A stretch of 43,806 nucleotides of DNA from Lysinibacillus sphaericus (GCF_006864135.1 NZ_SADV01000032.1:1-43806), one strand, 5' to 3'; counted from the stretch's first letter, positions 7,985-16,520 are shown. Made by a program: numbers and translations. The notes: generated from the sequence alone by a model not told the origin.

Positions 7985-8087
7985 CATACAATAAAGTAAA
8001 ACTGCAATTAGTGGGTGTTTTTTCCATTGGCAAATGGACGCAGGCATTAAAACGTATTGATAATTATCGGAAGGTTAGTGTGGAAAA

Positions 8088-8675
8088 ATGGTGCTTAAAA
8101 TTTGGAGATTATTAAGGAAAAAGGGTGAAAATGTGGTATCAATTCAAGGAGGGAAATGCTACATTCGCACATTTTATGAAAAAGATGCACAAAGTTTAAC
8201 CGATCTCGTAAGTCGCAATAAATACTTTTGGTCTACACATGAGCCGTTACAACGCCCTGAATATTATACAATTAATGCTCAATATAAAAAAATTCAAGAA
8301 TGCTTATACTTAATGGACTCAAAAAGGGAATTTTCCTTTGGTATTTTTGAGCCGGGTACAAATAATTTAATAGGACATATTGCTCTTTATGCAGTAAAAC
8401 GTTTACCGTATTCTAGTGCGTTTGTTGGTTATGCGATGGATGAAATTTATATTGGAAAAGGGATCGTCACGGAAGCAGTTAATATGGTCGTGCAATTTGC
8501 GTTCGAGCAAGTAGGCTTACATCGAGTAGAGGCTTATGTTTCAACACAAAATAATTCTTCTATCCGAGTCTTAGAAAAGGCTGGATTCCAGCGTGAGGGT
8601 CTTTTGAGAAAGCTGCTGTACATTAATGGTAAATGGGTGGATCATTATATGTATGCACGTTTAGAGGGTCAATAA
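8088..8675 (+). CDS. GNAT-family N-acetyltransferase (RimJ/RimL-like)
   Basis: The 195-aa acetyl-CoA-dependent transferase has IRTFYEKDAQSLTDLV as GNAT start, GHIALY as beta4, VGYAMDEIYIGKGIVTEAV as the acetyl-CoA pyrophosphate loop (Q/R-x-x-G-x-G/A form, here IGKGIV), and NNSSIRVLEKAGFQREGLLR near the C-terminus. This is the pattern of RimJ/RimL/YdaF-type protein or small-amine acetyltransferases. Start choice is uncertain: the ATG at 8088 has only a distant GGAAGG, while a GTG at 8133 has AAGGGTG 5 bp before it and would give 180 residues starting VSIQGGKCYIRTF. It stands alone between terminators. The substrate is unknown. Confidence 0.85.
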   Translation: MVLKIWRLLRKKGENVVSIQGGKCYIRTFYEKDAQSLTDLVSRNKYFWSTHEPLQRPEYYTINAQYKKIQECLYLMDSKREFSFGIFEPGTNNLIGHIALYAVKRLPYSSAFVGYAMDEIYIGKGIVTEAVNMVVQFAFEQVGLHRVEAYVSTQNNSSIRVLEKAGFQREGLLRKLLYINGKWVDHYMYARLEGQ

Positions 8676-8677
8676 AA

Positions 8678-8724
8678 AGAAGCGTCTATCTTTCAGTATC
8701 GAAGGATAGACGCTTCTATTTTTA
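8678..8724. terminator. Bidirectional terminator, GNAT / carbonic anhydrase
   Basis: AGAAGCGTCTATC (8678-8690) pairs with GATAGACGCTTCT (8705-8717), followed by ATTTTT. It serves both convergent genes. Confidence 0.9.
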
Positions 8725-9288
8725 TTATTGTTTGCTACCGTCTATGATTAAATCAAGGCGACCTGTATTTGGATCAATCACTAATCCATGAACAGGTACG
8801 TCTTTAACCATTAACGGGTGATTACGAATTGTATCAACGCTTTTCTTTACACTTGTTGCTACGTCACCAAAGCCACGTAAAAACTCTTTTAAATCAAAAC
8901 CTGAATATTCGATCGTGTCGATAGTTTCAGGGGTAATCCCTCTAGCAACCATTTTATTTAACATGGCTTCTGGGTCAACTGCACTCATACCGCAGTCGTA
9001 ATGTCCAACAACATACACTTCATCTGCTTGTAGTTCATAAACAGCTACAAGTAAACTACGCATAATTGCACCAAAAGGGTGACTAACTAATGCCCCAGCA
9101 CTTTTAACGATCTTTACGTCGCCATTACGCAAATTCATAGCTTTAGGTAACAGCTCTACAAGTCGTGTATCCATACAAGATAACACAACGATGCGCTTAT
9201 CAGGATACTTTGTTGTAATAAAAGGCTCATATTTCTTTTCTTGAACGAAATCTTCATTAAACTTAAGAATATCTTGTAACATTGTCAT
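8725..9288 (-). CDS. Beta-class carbonic anhydrase
   Basis: The 187-aa zinc enzyme interconverts CO2 and bicarbonate. Zinc ligands and the catalytic dyad are all present: C38-x-D40-x-R42 (LSCMDTR), H96 and C99 (VVGHYDCG). It is of the short type found in Firmicutes, like B. subtilis YtiB. GGAGG lies 6 bp before the ATG at 9288; a second ATG six bases downstream is possible. Upstream on the same strand (9482-9616) is a tiny membrane-protein gene with its own terminator between the two, so they are probably separate units. Confidence 0.93.
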   Translation of the reverse strand: MTMLQDILKFNEDFVQEKKYEPFITTKYPDKRIVVLSCMDTRLVELLPKAMNLRNGDVKIVKSAGALVSHPFGAIMRSLLVAVYELQADEVYVVGHYDCGMSAVDPEAMLNKMVARGITPETIDTIEYSGFDLKEFLRGFGDVATSVKKSVDTIRNHPLMVKDVPVHGLVIDPNTGRLDLIIDGSKQ

Positions 9289-9440
9289 GGCTCCCTCCCT
9301 TACAGGAATTATTTTAGAGCAAAACTATAAATATGCAAATAATAATGACAATATTCACGCGACTTTTTACGAAAAAAAAAGAAGTTTAGTAATTTGTTTA
9401 GCAAATCGAAATAATTAAATAGCCGTAAAATCCGCCGGAA

Positions 9441-9473
9441 GATAAAAAAAACAGCTACTTATGTAGCTGTTTT
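9441..9473 (-). terminator. Terminator of the 44-aa membrane peptide gene
   Basis: On the minus strand, AAAACAGCTAC-ATAA-GTAGCTGTTTT is followed by TTTTATC. It lies a few bases after the stop codon at 9482. Confidence 0.8.
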
Positions 9474-9481
9474 CAACAAAA

Positions 9482-9616
9482 TTAAAATTTTTCGTTTGGT
9501 TTTGGATCTACAGTTACTGAAGACTTAGAATCTAAACCAACTTGTAGGTAGTGGATGAAGAATGCCAAAGAGATTAATAAAACGACACTAAAGCCTAGTA
9601 CAGTCGTTACGAACAT
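9482..9616 (-). CDS. 44-aa single-pass membrane peptide
   Basis: This is an unannotated-size gene. The ATG at 9616 is preceded by AGAGGGGC about 7 bp upstream, and a terminator follows. The product starts MFVTTVLGFSVVLLISL, one N-terminal transmembrane helix of about 22 residues, followed by HYLQVGLDSKSSVTVDPKP and a polar end. The RBS, helix and dedicated terminator argue that it is real. It recalls the small YtzI-type membrane peptides found next to carbonic anhydrase genes in Bacilli, but that link is from memory and weak. Function unknown. Confidence 0.65.
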   Translation of the reverse strand: MFVTTVLGFSVVLLISLAFFIHYLQVGLDSKSSVTVDPKPNEKF

Positions 9617-9639
9617 AATAAAAGCCCCTCTCTACTAAA

Positions 9640-10480
9640 ATAATCTACAATATTATCTAAAGTAATTATACAATAGGTTACTAGGAAAATCTAAGGAGAA
9701 TTTATGACATCCACAACATACCTAGTTCAGACTAATATTAGTAGGGATAAATTACTTGAATTGTCCAGTTGATAATACGGAAAAGTGATTATTTTTACCT
9801 AATAGTAGTGGCGCTTTCTATATTCTGCCTAGAAATAATCTTAAAGTAATGTACTGAGCTTTGTGCATTTCGTCTGTTGAAATAATTGATTTTAAATTTT
9901 CTTGTCCGTGCTTAGCCGCGACGTTTTTTGTACCGAAAGCGTAGCGGCAGGTATAGAAGTCTCTCTGTCTTTAGTTGGTGAAAGAAGCTCTTTGTGCCAA
10001 CAAAAAGCCGAATGATGCAATTATGCCGAGGCATAATTGATTAAATATGAGAAGAAATCAAATGAGTCTTTTGGAGTGTTTTCATAACGAGTGCGAAAAA
10101 TGTATTTTGTCGGATAAATAGACATTAAACCGTTTCATACCATTTTTATGCGATATTTTAACAATTATTTGAGGTGGTTTTTTGTTTTCAGTCGAATTAC
10201 TTATATGAACGCGTAGATTTTTTTGGATATTTAATCCTGATTTTATGACTAATCAAGCATTTTTTAGTAATTTTGTGTCGAAGAATAATAACAAATTCTT
10301 AACTTTTTTCAAATAAAGACAATTTAGTGTATTATTCTTAATTCAATATAATCAAATATGGTCGAAAGGTGAATAAAAAGTATTTATTTCATCGAAAAAA
10401 ATGTGAAATACATTTATACTATATTAAAATTATGGAAAAAAGGACGAAATAAAGCTTAATAGGAGATTTGGAGGTTCTAG
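9640..10480. other. Long intergenic region upstream of motA
   Basis: About 840 bp without a convincing gene. It contains a degenerate dispersed-repeat module (TTTTTTGTACCGAAAGCG at 9924-9941, followed by TAGCGGCAGG) and the palindrome at 10019-10038. The 3' half (10130-10470) is very A+T-rich. TATAAT at 10347-10352 has no good -35, and no sigma-D motif (TAAA-N15-GCCGATAA) was found before motA. Confidence 0.6.
10019..10038. repeat. Palindromic repeat module AATTATGCC-GA-GGCATAATT
   Basis: A 9-bp perfect dyad with a 2-bp centre. The identical 20-mer occurs at 12691-12710 and, as its reverse complement, at 34931-34950. A degenerate version is at 19272-19294. The usual left context in the other copies is CCGGACG(C/T). 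Confidence 0.8.
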
Positions 10481-10481
10481 A

Positions 10482-11285
10482 ATGGATATATCGTCGATTG
10501 TAGGGTTAATACTTGCGCTAGTAGCGCTATTAACAGGAATGGTGCTAAAGGGTGTAAGTTTAAGTGCGTTTTATAACCCGGCTGCCATTTTAATTATCAT
10601 CTTCGGTACAATTTCCGCAGTAACAATTGCCTTCCCAATGAAGGAGTTAAAGCGTGTACCAAAGCTATTTAAAATTCTTTTTAAAGAAACAAAATTAGCA
10701 GATGATATTGAGATTATTAAGATGTTTTCACAATGGGCTGATTTAGCTCGCCGCGAAGGTCTATTAGCGCTTGAAAGTAAAGCTTCAGAGATTGAAGACC
10801 CATTTTTAAAAAATGGACTTACATTAGCAATTGATGGTCAGAATGCGGACTATATTCGTGATGTCCTAACGGAAGAAGTCGAAGCGATGGAAGAACGTCA
10901 TGCTAGTGGTTCTGCAATCTTTACACAAGCTGGTACATATGCCCCGACTTTAGGGGTACTTGGTGCGGTAGTAGGGTTAATCGCCGCATTAGCAGATATG
11001 AATGACATAGAAAAGCTAGGACATGCTATTTCAGCTGCTTTCATGGCTACATTATTAGGTATTTTTACAGGTTATGTTTTATGGCATCCGTTTGCGAATA
11101 AATTAAAACGTAAATCAGCTATCGAAGTTAAGCAAAAAAGAATGATGATTGAAGGCATCCTTTCTGTCTTAGAAGGGGAGGCGCCACGTGTTATTGAACA
11201 AAAATTATCTTCTTACTTAACAATGGAAGAACGTCGTCAAATTTCTGATGAAAGCGGGGCGGGCGGCCTTGGCAAAGAAAGCTAA
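10482..11285 (+). CDS. motA: Flagellar motor stator protein MotA
   Basis: The 267-aa protein has four transmembrane segments: two near the N-terminus (about 5-25 and 32-52) and two after the large cytoplasmic loop (about 150-200). The loop has WADLARREGLLALESKA, the region with the charged residues that contact FliG, and TYAPTLGVLGAVVGLIAAL with the conserved proline of TM3. With MotB it forms the proton-driven stator. GGAGG precedes the ATG at 10482 by about 6 bp. The end overlaps motB by 17 bp. The proton (MotAB) rather than sodium (MotPS) type is chosen on general similarity to Bacillus MotA; this is not proven. Confidence 0.93.
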   Translation: MDISSIVGLILALVALLTGMVLKGVSLSAFYNPAAILIIIFGTISAVTIAFPMKELKRVPKLFKILFKETKLADDIEIIKMFSQWADLARREGLLALESKASEIEDPFLKNGLTLAIDGQNADYIRDVLTEEVEAMEERHASGSAIFTQAGTYAPTLGVLGAVVGLIAALADMNDIEKLGHAISAAFMATLLGIFTGYVLWHPFANKLKRKSAIEVKQKRMMIEGILSVLEGEAPRVIEQKLSSYLTMEERRQISDESGAGGLGKES

Positions 11286-12039
11286 GAAAAAAAAGCATGA
11301 TGAACATATCGATGAGTCTTGGCTAGTTCCGTATGCAGATATTTTAACACTGCTATTAGCAGTATTTATCATATTGTTTGCATCCAGTTCAGTAGACCAA
11401 GAAAAGCTAGAGAGAATGTCAGCGGTGTTTAATCAAGTATTTGATGGTGGAACAAGCTTTTTAGATCAGCCTTCACCGGTACAAAGTCCGAATGCGGATA
11501 GTGACCAAACACCACAAACGCAACAAAATTCAGCTTACTTGAAGGATCAGCAGGAGTTAGCTCAAATTAAAGATAGTGTTGATAATTTCATTGCTGTTCA
11601 TGAGATGGAAGGTCAATTCGCTACAGCGATGACTGATGAAGGATTACTTGTTACAATTCGTGATAGTATCCTGTTTGATTCTGGGAAAGCGGACATTAAA
11701 CCAGAGTATAAAACAATAGCAAAAGAGCTTGCAAATGTGTTGGTATCTAATCCACCACGTAGTATTGTTATTACTGGTCATACGGATAATGTTCCAGCTG
11801 GACCAAACTTCTCTTCTAACTTACAGCTCTCGGCGTTACGTGCGGTGAACTTCGCAGAAATTTTATTGCAGAGTAACTCGAAGTTAGATGGTCGAAACTT
11901 TAGTACACAAGGTTTCGGTGAGAACCGTGCTGTTGCACCAAATGATTCTAAAGAAGGACGTGCGAAAAATCGTCGTGTAGAAGTGTTAATACAACCACTT
12001 GTAACTGAGGATGGTTCTGCCGTAAAAAGTACAAAATAG
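11269..12039 (+). CDS. motB: Flagellar motor stator protein MotB
   Basis: A TTG at 11269 gives a 256-aa protein starting MAKKAKKKKHDEHIDESW, matching the basic N-terminus of Bacillus MotB and placing the ion-binding Asp at residue 24 (VPYADILTLLL). The ATG 21 bp upstream has no ribosome binding site, whereas a G-rich stretch precedes the TTG. After the single transmembrane helix (about 20-42) comes a Gln/Asn/Pro-rich linker. An OmpA-like peptidoglycan-binding domain (about 125-235) follows, with ITGHTDNVPAGP, NLQLSALRAV and GFGENRAVAPNDSKEGRAKN. It overlaps motA, indicating translational coupling. It anchors the stator to the wall. Confidence 0.93.
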   Translation: MAKKAKKKKHDEHIDESWLVPYADILTLLLAVFIILFASSSVDQEKLERMSAVFNQVFDGGTSFLDQPSPVQSPNADSDQTPQTQQNSAYLKDQQELAQIKDSVDNFIAVHEMEGQFATAMTDEGLLVTIRDSILFDSGKADIKPEYKTIAKELANVLVSNPPRSIVITGHTDNVPAGPNFSSNLQLSALRAVNFAEILLQSNSKLDGRNFSTQGFGENRAVAPNDSKEGRAKNRRVEVLIQPLVTEDGSAVKSTK

Positions 12040-12040
12040 A

Positions 12041-12093
12041 AAAAAGCTATTAGCAAACGGCTTTGGTGCCTTTATTGCTAATAGCTTTTTGTT
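12041..12093. terminator. Bidirectional terminator, motB / yfkK
   Basis: AAAAAGCTATTAGCAA (12041-12056) pairs perfectly with TTGCTAATAGCTTTTT (12075-12090). Confidence 0.9.
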
Positions 12094-12106
12094 TAGAAAC
12101 TTCTAT

Positions 12107-12328
12107 TTATTTGCGTAAAGCGCCTAATTCAGCAACGATTGCTTGCATCTCGCTCGGACTAAATGTATCGCGCTTCATGATCATTTCGTATAAATAGACT
12201 AGGTCATCGTAATTAGCCTCATCGAAATTTTCCGATTTCATCGCATCAACATTAACCATGCGAAGCTTGTCTTTCATTTGATCAATCATATAAATAACGT
12301 TTTCTTTTGACGGTACTGATAAATCCAT
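12107..12328 (-). CDS. yfkK: UPF0435/DUF1128 family protein (YfkK-like)
   Basis: A 73-aa soluble helical protein. Its pattern ([16 protein letters not shown], then [20 protein letters not shown] and [17 protein letters not shown]) is that of UPF0435, known in B. subtilis as YfkK. AAAGGTAGG precedes the ATG at 12328 by 8 bp. As in B. subtilis, the next genes on the other strand encode YfkI/YfkH-like proteins. Function unknown. Confidence 0.85.
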   Translation of the reverse strand: MDLSVPSKENVIYMIDQMKDKLRMVNVDAMKSENFDEANYDDLVYLYEMIMKRDTFSPSEMQAIVAELGALRK

Positions 12329-12408
12329 TATTTAAACCTACCTTTCGTTATCCTCGAAAATATCATTTCATTGAATAAAAAAAATGTCAACACTGTATTT
12401 TGACATTG

Positions 12409-12435
12409 CTTTAAAAATAGACTGTTATTGGGTAG
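12409..12435 (+). promoter_or_regulatory. Candidate sigma-B promoter for ytxH-like/yihY operon
   Basis: CTTTAA (12409-12414), 15 bp, GGGTAG (12430-12435) differ at one position each from the sigma-B consensus GTTTAA/GGGTAT. B. subtilis yfkJIH is, from memory, a sigma-B general-stress operon. The gene starts 328 bp further on, with repeat DNA between, so the assignment is tentative. Confidence 0.3.
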
Positions 12436-12454
12436 AATAAGGGCAGTAAGTAGT

Positions 12455-12715
12455 TTAACATCTGTCGGCAGGTGTTCAAACATCCGCTTAATTAGAGGAA
12501 CTCAGTCTAAGAACGCCGCGTCCAGTGACAATTTATCTGTGCGAAAGCGAAGCGACAGCAACAACAACAACACACGACTGAGTGACCAACATCATACTAT
12601 AGTTGTCTCTACGCTTTCGAGCAAAAACATCTGCCGCTGACGCTACGCTTTCGCGCAAAAAATATCTGTTGGCCTAAAGCCTCCGGACGTAATTATGCCG
12701 AGGCATAATTAATTT
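12455..12715. repeat. Composite dispersed-repeat block
   Basis: A mosaic of repeat pieces: CATCTGTCGGCAGGTGTT; GCGAAAGCGAAGCGACAGC (12541-12559, as in 5105-5270); two tandem CTACGCTTTCG(A/C)GCAAAAA units (12609-12663, opposite strand sense); CCTAAAGCCTCCGGACG; and the palindrome AATTATGCC-GA-GGCATAATT (12691-12710). Open frames across it are low-complexity (Asn/Ser/Arg) and not credible genes. Confidence 0.65.
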
Positions 12716-12762
12716 ATTACTCTAAAAAACAAATACATTTACTAAAACAGGGGGTATTTAAT

Positions 12763-13089
12763 ATGGGACGAAGTAAATTATTAGCATCTATCGTAGTTGG
12801 TGCCACAGTTGGTGCTGCGTTAAGTATGTTGGACCGTACAACGCGTGAAAAAACAATAGCTTCAACGAAAAAGATGAAAGAAGCAATATCGTATTATGCA
12901 ACCAACCGAGAGGAATTACAAGTTCTAGTTGAGGAAAAAGTATTGGCCACTAAAGTGCTATGTGAAAGTGTTTCAGAAAATGTCAACTCAATCATTGATA
13001 AAGTTGATGAGTTTAAAGATTTACCTTCCACGATCGAAGGCATGATTAATGACACGAAATCAGCCTTTTCTTTACCTAATAAAGAATAG
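12763..13089 (+). CDS. YtxH-domain general-stress-like protein (YfkI-like)
   Basis: A 108-aa protein with an N-terminal hydrophobic segment (LLASIVVGATVGAALSML, residues 5-22) followed by a long amphipathic helical tail. This is the YtxH/YfkI-type architecture of small membrane-anchored stress proteins. AGGGGG precedes the ATG at 12763. The yihY-family gene follows after 23 bp and is probably co-transcribed. In B. subtilis the equivalent pair yfkI-yfkH follows yfkJ, a tyrosine phosphatase gene that is absent here. Confidence 0.75.
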   Translation: MGRSKLLASIVVGATVGAALSMLDRTTREKTIASTKKMKEAISYYATNREELQVLVEEKVLATKVLCESVSENVNSIIDKVDEFKDLPSTIEGMINDTKSAFSLPNKE

Positions 13090-13112
13090 TTGTCGTACAG
13101 GAGGGAATTTGT

Positions 13113-14051
13113 ATGGAGAAGAAAAAAGCTTCGATACATTCAGCTGTCGGTGTGGTGAAATCATTTGTCTCACCGGATGAAGATACTGTAGATGTGATGA
13201 CATCAAGAGGCTTTATGCAAGATTTACTACTACGCTTACGACGAGCAGAAATATCAGCTCTTGCAGCGCAATTGGCTTATTTCTTTTTACTGTCTTTTTT
13301 CCCGTTACTAATTTTTCTAGTTACATTACTACCCTATTTGAATTTAAAGTCGACGCAAGTGTATTCATTTCTAGTGAATATAATGCCGGACGAAGTATAT
13401 AGGCTTATTGAAAGTACATTAGATGAAATTTTAACAAGCCGAAATAGTAGTTTATTATCTGTCGGGGTACTTGGAACAATTTGGTCTGCCTCCAAAGGAA
13501 TTAATGCGTTGATTAGAGCCTTGAATAAGGCTTATGATACAGAAACTAGGGCGAGTCTATTAGATCGAGGGCTATCCCTTGTTTTTACCTTGGTATTTGT
13601 CGTTGTTATTGCTGTTGTTCTACTGTTACCGGTTTTTGGGCAACAAGTGGGGCATTTCTTATTTTCGATTGTTGGCATTGAGGAGCAGTTTGAAATAATC
13701 TGGCATAGAACACGTTGGTCGATCCCACCGCTACTTATTTTTATAGTTTTAATGGGGATATATAGATTTATTCCAAATACAATTCCTCGTTTGAAGTTAA
13801 GGGGAGTTTGGCCAGGTGCATTATTTTCAACTATTTCCTGGGTGGCAGTAACATATGCTTTCTCCTTTTATATTAATAATTTCGCGAATTATTCCGCTAC
13901 ATATGGCAGTATTGGTGGCGTTATTATTTTAATGCTGTGGCTATATTTCACGGGAATTATTTTAATTTTTGGTGGCATTTTAAATGCGACGATGCAGAAA
14001 AAAGTATTGCAAAAAGAACTTATGAAGCAGGAGACACTAGCAAATAGGTAG
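13113..14051 (+). CDS. YihY/BrkB-family inner-membrane protein (YfkH-like)
   Basis: A 312-aa protein with about six transmembrane helices starting near residue 50 after a cytoplasmic N-terminus. Family hallmarks are ALAAQLAYFFLLSFFPLLIF, IWSASKGINALIRALNKAY and WPGALFSTISWVAVTYAFSFY, then YGSIGGVIILMLWLY near the C-terminus. Members were once misnamed ribonuclease BN; no nuclease motif is present. GGAGGGA lies before the ATG at 13113. Last gene of the unit; a strong terminator follows. Its role is undefined, possibly transport or envelope stress. Confidence 0.87.
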   Translation: MEKKKASIHSAVGVVKSFVSPDEDTVDVMTSRGFMQDLLLRLRRAEISALAAQLAYFFLLSFFPLLIFLVTLLPYLNLKSTQVYSFLVNIMPDEVYRLIESTLDEILTSRNSSLLSVGVLGTIWSASKGINALIRALNKAYDTETRASLLDRGLSLVFTLVFVVVIAVVLLLPVFGQQVGHFLFSIVGIEEQFEIIWHRTRWSIPPLLIFIVLMGIYRFIPNTIPRLKLRGVWPGALFSTISWVAVTYAFSFYINNFANYSATYGSIGGVIILMLWLYFTGIILIFGGILNATMQKKVLQKELMKQETLANR

Positions 14052-14066
14052 GAATATGAAAAGAAT

Positions 14067-14104
14067 AGCCTCGTATCACGCTTTGTGATACGAGGCTGTT
14101 TGTG
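14067..14104. terminator. Bidirectional terminator, yihY / pfeT
   Basis: AGCCTCGTATCAC (14067-14079) pairs perfectly with GTGATACGAGGCT (14085-14097); T-rich DNA follows. Confidence 0.9.
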
Positions 14105-14106
14105 TT

Positions 14107-16011
14107 TTAGGCGTTTTTATTAAGCATACGTAAGCCATTTAAAATAACTAAAATAGTGCTTCCTTCATGTCCGATTACGCCAAGAGGTAAATCGACGACC
14201 TGTAAAAAGTTTGAAGCAATTAATAAAACGATAACGCCTATAGAGAAGAAAATGTTTTGTTTGATGATGCGTTGCATTTTACGTGATAAACGTACAGCAT
14301 AGGCAATTTTTGATAAGTCATTTTTCATTAAAACGACATCTGCTGTTTCTAAAGCAACATCTGTTCCTTCTCCCATCGCAATTCCGGTAGTTGCAGTTGC
14401 TAATGCAGGTGCATCATTAATACCGTCACCGACCATCCCTACAAATTTATGTTCAGAAAGGAGTCGTTTCATCTCAGTCACTTTTGTTTCAGGGAGACAT
14501 TCTGCAACGTATTCTGTCACGCCTGCTTCTTTGGCAATTACCTTTGCAGTCTTCTCGTTGTCGCCTGTTAACATGACAACATCAATGCCTAGCTCTTTTA
14601 GTAATGATATTGCTTTTTTTGCTTCACTGCGAACTGTATCTTTTAGGGCTGCCAATGCGACAATGCCATCTTTGTCACGAATGAAAATAACACTTTTTCC
14701 TTCTGAGGCAAGGCTTTCTGCTGCGCCATTTGCAAATTCGATTGCCTCATCTAGACCAACAAAGTCTGGTTTCCCGACAAGATATTCGACCTCATTAACG
14801 TTACCTTTGATCCCCCAACCTGGGATATCTTCAATAGTGGCTTGAGGAAACTGTGTGATACCTTCTTGTCTTGCAAATAAAGTAATTGCTTGTGCGAGTG
14901 GGTGGTTCGATTGTGCTTCAATACCTGCAAGGATTGTTATTGCATGTTCACGGTCTAATCCTTCTCGAACAATAAAATCAGTAATGGTTGGTTTACCTTG
15001 TGTTAAAGTACCTGTTTTATCTACTGCTAATGCACGTAATACACCTAGATGCTCTAAATGTAAGCCTCCTTTGAATAATACACCGTGTTTAGCACCATTT
15101 GAAATTGCTGCAAGTGTTGCCGGCATAATGGATGCCACAAGTGCGCATGGAGAAGCAACTACTAGGAGTACCATTGCACGATAGAAAGTTGTTGTCCAGT
15201 CCCAACCGAGAACGAAGTGAGGTAGAAACATCATAATGGCAACGGCGAGTAGCGCAATTTTTACATAAGTACCTTCGAATTTTTCTATAAACTGTTGAGA
15301 TGGAGACTTTTCACTCTGAGCACTTTGTACAAGTTGGATAATTTTTTGGAAAAGTGTTTCTGAATTTGGTTTTGTCATTTCCATCGTAATGGCGCCATTT
15401 AAATTCACAGTACCTGCAAATACCTCGTCGCCTTCATGTTTTGCCACTGGGAGTGGTTCACCGCTTATTGCGGATTCATCGATAGAAGACTGTCCTTTGA
15501 AGATCACGCCGTCTGCTGGAATACGTTCACCAGGTTTTACGAGTAGGTGATCTCCAATTTGTAATGTAGAGATAGAAACTTTCATTGGTTCAAAGTTCCC
15601 TCGTACAAGCCAAGCTTCTTCGGGTTGTAAGTTCATGAGTGCAGAAATTTCACGATGACTTTTATTCATTGCGTATGTTTCCAGAGCACCACTTACGGCA
15701 AAAATGAAAATTAGAATAGCGCCCTCTGTCCAATAACCGATTGCAGCTGAGCCAACTGCAGCTAATACCATTAATAGTTCAACATTAAGTTCTTTATTTT
15801 CAATGGTTTCTTCGATGCCTTCTTTTGCTTTAGCGAATCCGCCGACACAAAATGCAACTATATATAAAATAATAGAAGCTGTCGTTTGCCCGCTAGTATC
15901 TAAACGCCATGCAAGCAAAATAAACAGACCTGCTATAAGGGCAGCAATTAATTCAGCATGCTCTTTTGTTTTCTCAATTAAATTATAATTTTCTCGTTTA
16001 GAGTGTTCCAC
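14107..16011 (-). CDS. pfeT: P1B-4-type metal-exporting ATPase (PfeT/ZosA-like)
   Basis: The 634-aa P-type ATPase lacks N-terminal metal-binding (HMA) domains. The TM4 motif is SPC ([10 protein letters not shown], about residue 290) instead of CPC, and the last helix region has HEGST ([13 protein letters not shown]), the two signatures of subgroup P1B-4. Phosphorylation site [26 protein letters not shown] and [10 protein letters not shown] are intact; ISGEPLP marks the actuator domain. B. subtilis PfeT (formerly ZosA/YkvW), the closest well-studied type, exports Fe(II) and is controlled by PerR and Fur. Here both a PerR-like box (16115-16129) and a Fur-like box (16024-16044) lie upstream. The GTG start at 16011 has AGGAGG 7 bp before it. 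Fe(II) is the most likely substrate; Co or Zn cannot be excluded. Confidence 0.88.
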   Translation of the reverse strand: MEHSKRENYNLIEKTKEHAELIAALIAGLFILLAWRLDTSGQTTASIILYIVAFCVGGFAKAKEGIEETIENKELNVELLMVLAAVGSAAIGYWTEGAILIFIFAVSGALETYAMNKSHREISALMNLQPEEAWLVRGNFEPMKVSISTLQIGDHLLVKPGERIPADGVIFKGQSSIDESAISGEPLPVAKHEGDEVFAGTVNLNGAITMEMTKPNSETLFQKIIQLVQSAQSEKSPSQQFIEKFEGTYVKIALLAVAIMMFLPHFVLGWDWTTTFYRAMVLLVVASPCALVASIMPATLAAISNGAKHGVLFKGGLHLEHLGVLRALAVDKTGTLTQGKPTITDFIVREGLDREHAITILAGIEAQSNHPLAQAITLFARQEGITQFPQATIEDIPGWGIKGNVNEVEYLVGKPDFVGLDEAIEFANGAAESLASEGKSVIFIRDKDGIVALAALKDTVRSEAKKAISLLKELGIDVVMLTGDNEKTAKVIAKEAGVTEYVAECLPETKVTEMKRLLSEHKFVGMVGDGINDAPALATATTGIAMGEGTDVALETADVVLMKNDLSKIAYAVRLSRKMQRIIKQNIFFSIGVIVLLIASNFLQVVDLPLGVIGHEGSTILVILNGLRMLNKNA

Positions 16012-16023
16012 TTTTATTCCTCC

Positions 16024-16044
16024 TGATAATGAAAATCAATATCA
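16024..16044 (-). promoter_or_regulatory. Fur-box-like dyad overlapping the pfeT Shine-Dalgarno
   Basis: The minus-strand sequence TGATATTGATTTTCATTATC plus A resembles the Fur consensus built from TGATAATNATTATCA. It touches the AGGAGG (16019-16024) of pfeT. A bound repressor here would lie downstream of the likely promoter. Confidence 0.6.
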
Positions 16045-16114
16045 AAACCCATATAAATCAATGTATATAAACAATATCTAATTGAAAATCGCTATCGATT
16101 AGCTCCTCTCTAAT

Positions 16115-16129
16115 TTAGAATTATTATAA
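16115..16129. promoter_or_regulatory. PerR-box-like site upstream of pfeT
   Basis: TTAGAATTATTATAA matches the PerR consensus TTATAATNATTATAA at 13 of 14 fixed positions. On the minus strand it contains TATAAT, so it would overlap a -10 element driving pfeT. Confidence 0.65.
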
Positions 16130-16251
16130 CAAAGGTATTTGGAAAAAGAAAGTAAGAAATTTGAAGGGATTTTTAAAGAGTGGGGATAAAAGCAGGCCGG
16201 GATTGAGATGGAGGCGATTTGAGGATTTTTAAAATAATTTTTGAACATAAG

Positions 16252-16288
16252 AAAAGCACAGTTATTCATAGGAATATTCTGTGCTTCT
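16252..16288 (-). terminator. Possible fumarase terminator
   Basis: On the minus strand AAGCACAG and CTGTGCTT form a stem around a 19-nt loop, followed by TTCTTATG. The T-run is weak and it lies 230 bp past the fumarase stop. Confidence 0.35.
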
Positions 16289-16317
16289 CAAACTTGTGCA
16301 GGCTTATCACTATAAAG

Positions 16318-16375
16318 TGGGGCTGATTTCCGGTCTGGCTAGGCACTTGGGCGTCTAGTCTTCACTTCAATCAAC
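16318..16375. repeat. Remnant of the dispersed Bacillaceae-type repeat
   Basis: CTGATTTCCGG near the left and CTTCAATCAAC at the right are the two ends of the 5105-5270 repeat type, with most of the interior deleted. The preceding TCACTATAAAGTGGGG parallels TCACCATAATGTGGGG before the copy at 30760. The remaining gap (16130-16250 and 16376-16520) shows nothing else. Confidence 0.5.
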
Positions 16376-16520
16376 TGACATACGTTTTAATAAATGTCAT
16401 ACCTAACTTTTGGTGATGAGCCATAAATTATTAAGTTATAAATTCGTTTTTGCAGTATAGCTGATGCTATGTGTACTCCACAGTTTAAAAACTATTGTTA
16501 CTATTCAACGTAAAAAGCTC

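Noticed and set aside
10047..10121. 24-codon frame with Cys residues (LLECFHNECEKC)
   Set aside because: No SD, no terminator directly after, and no known family; chance frame more likely.
12428..12640. 70-codon plus-strand frame with Asn/Ser/Arg runs
   Set aside because: Entirely within composite repeat DNA; low-complexity product from GCAACAACAAC-type sequence.
13113..14051. Ribonuclease BN annotation for the YihY-family protein
   Set aside because: Historic misnaming; the sequence is a multi-pass membrane protein with no nuclease motif.
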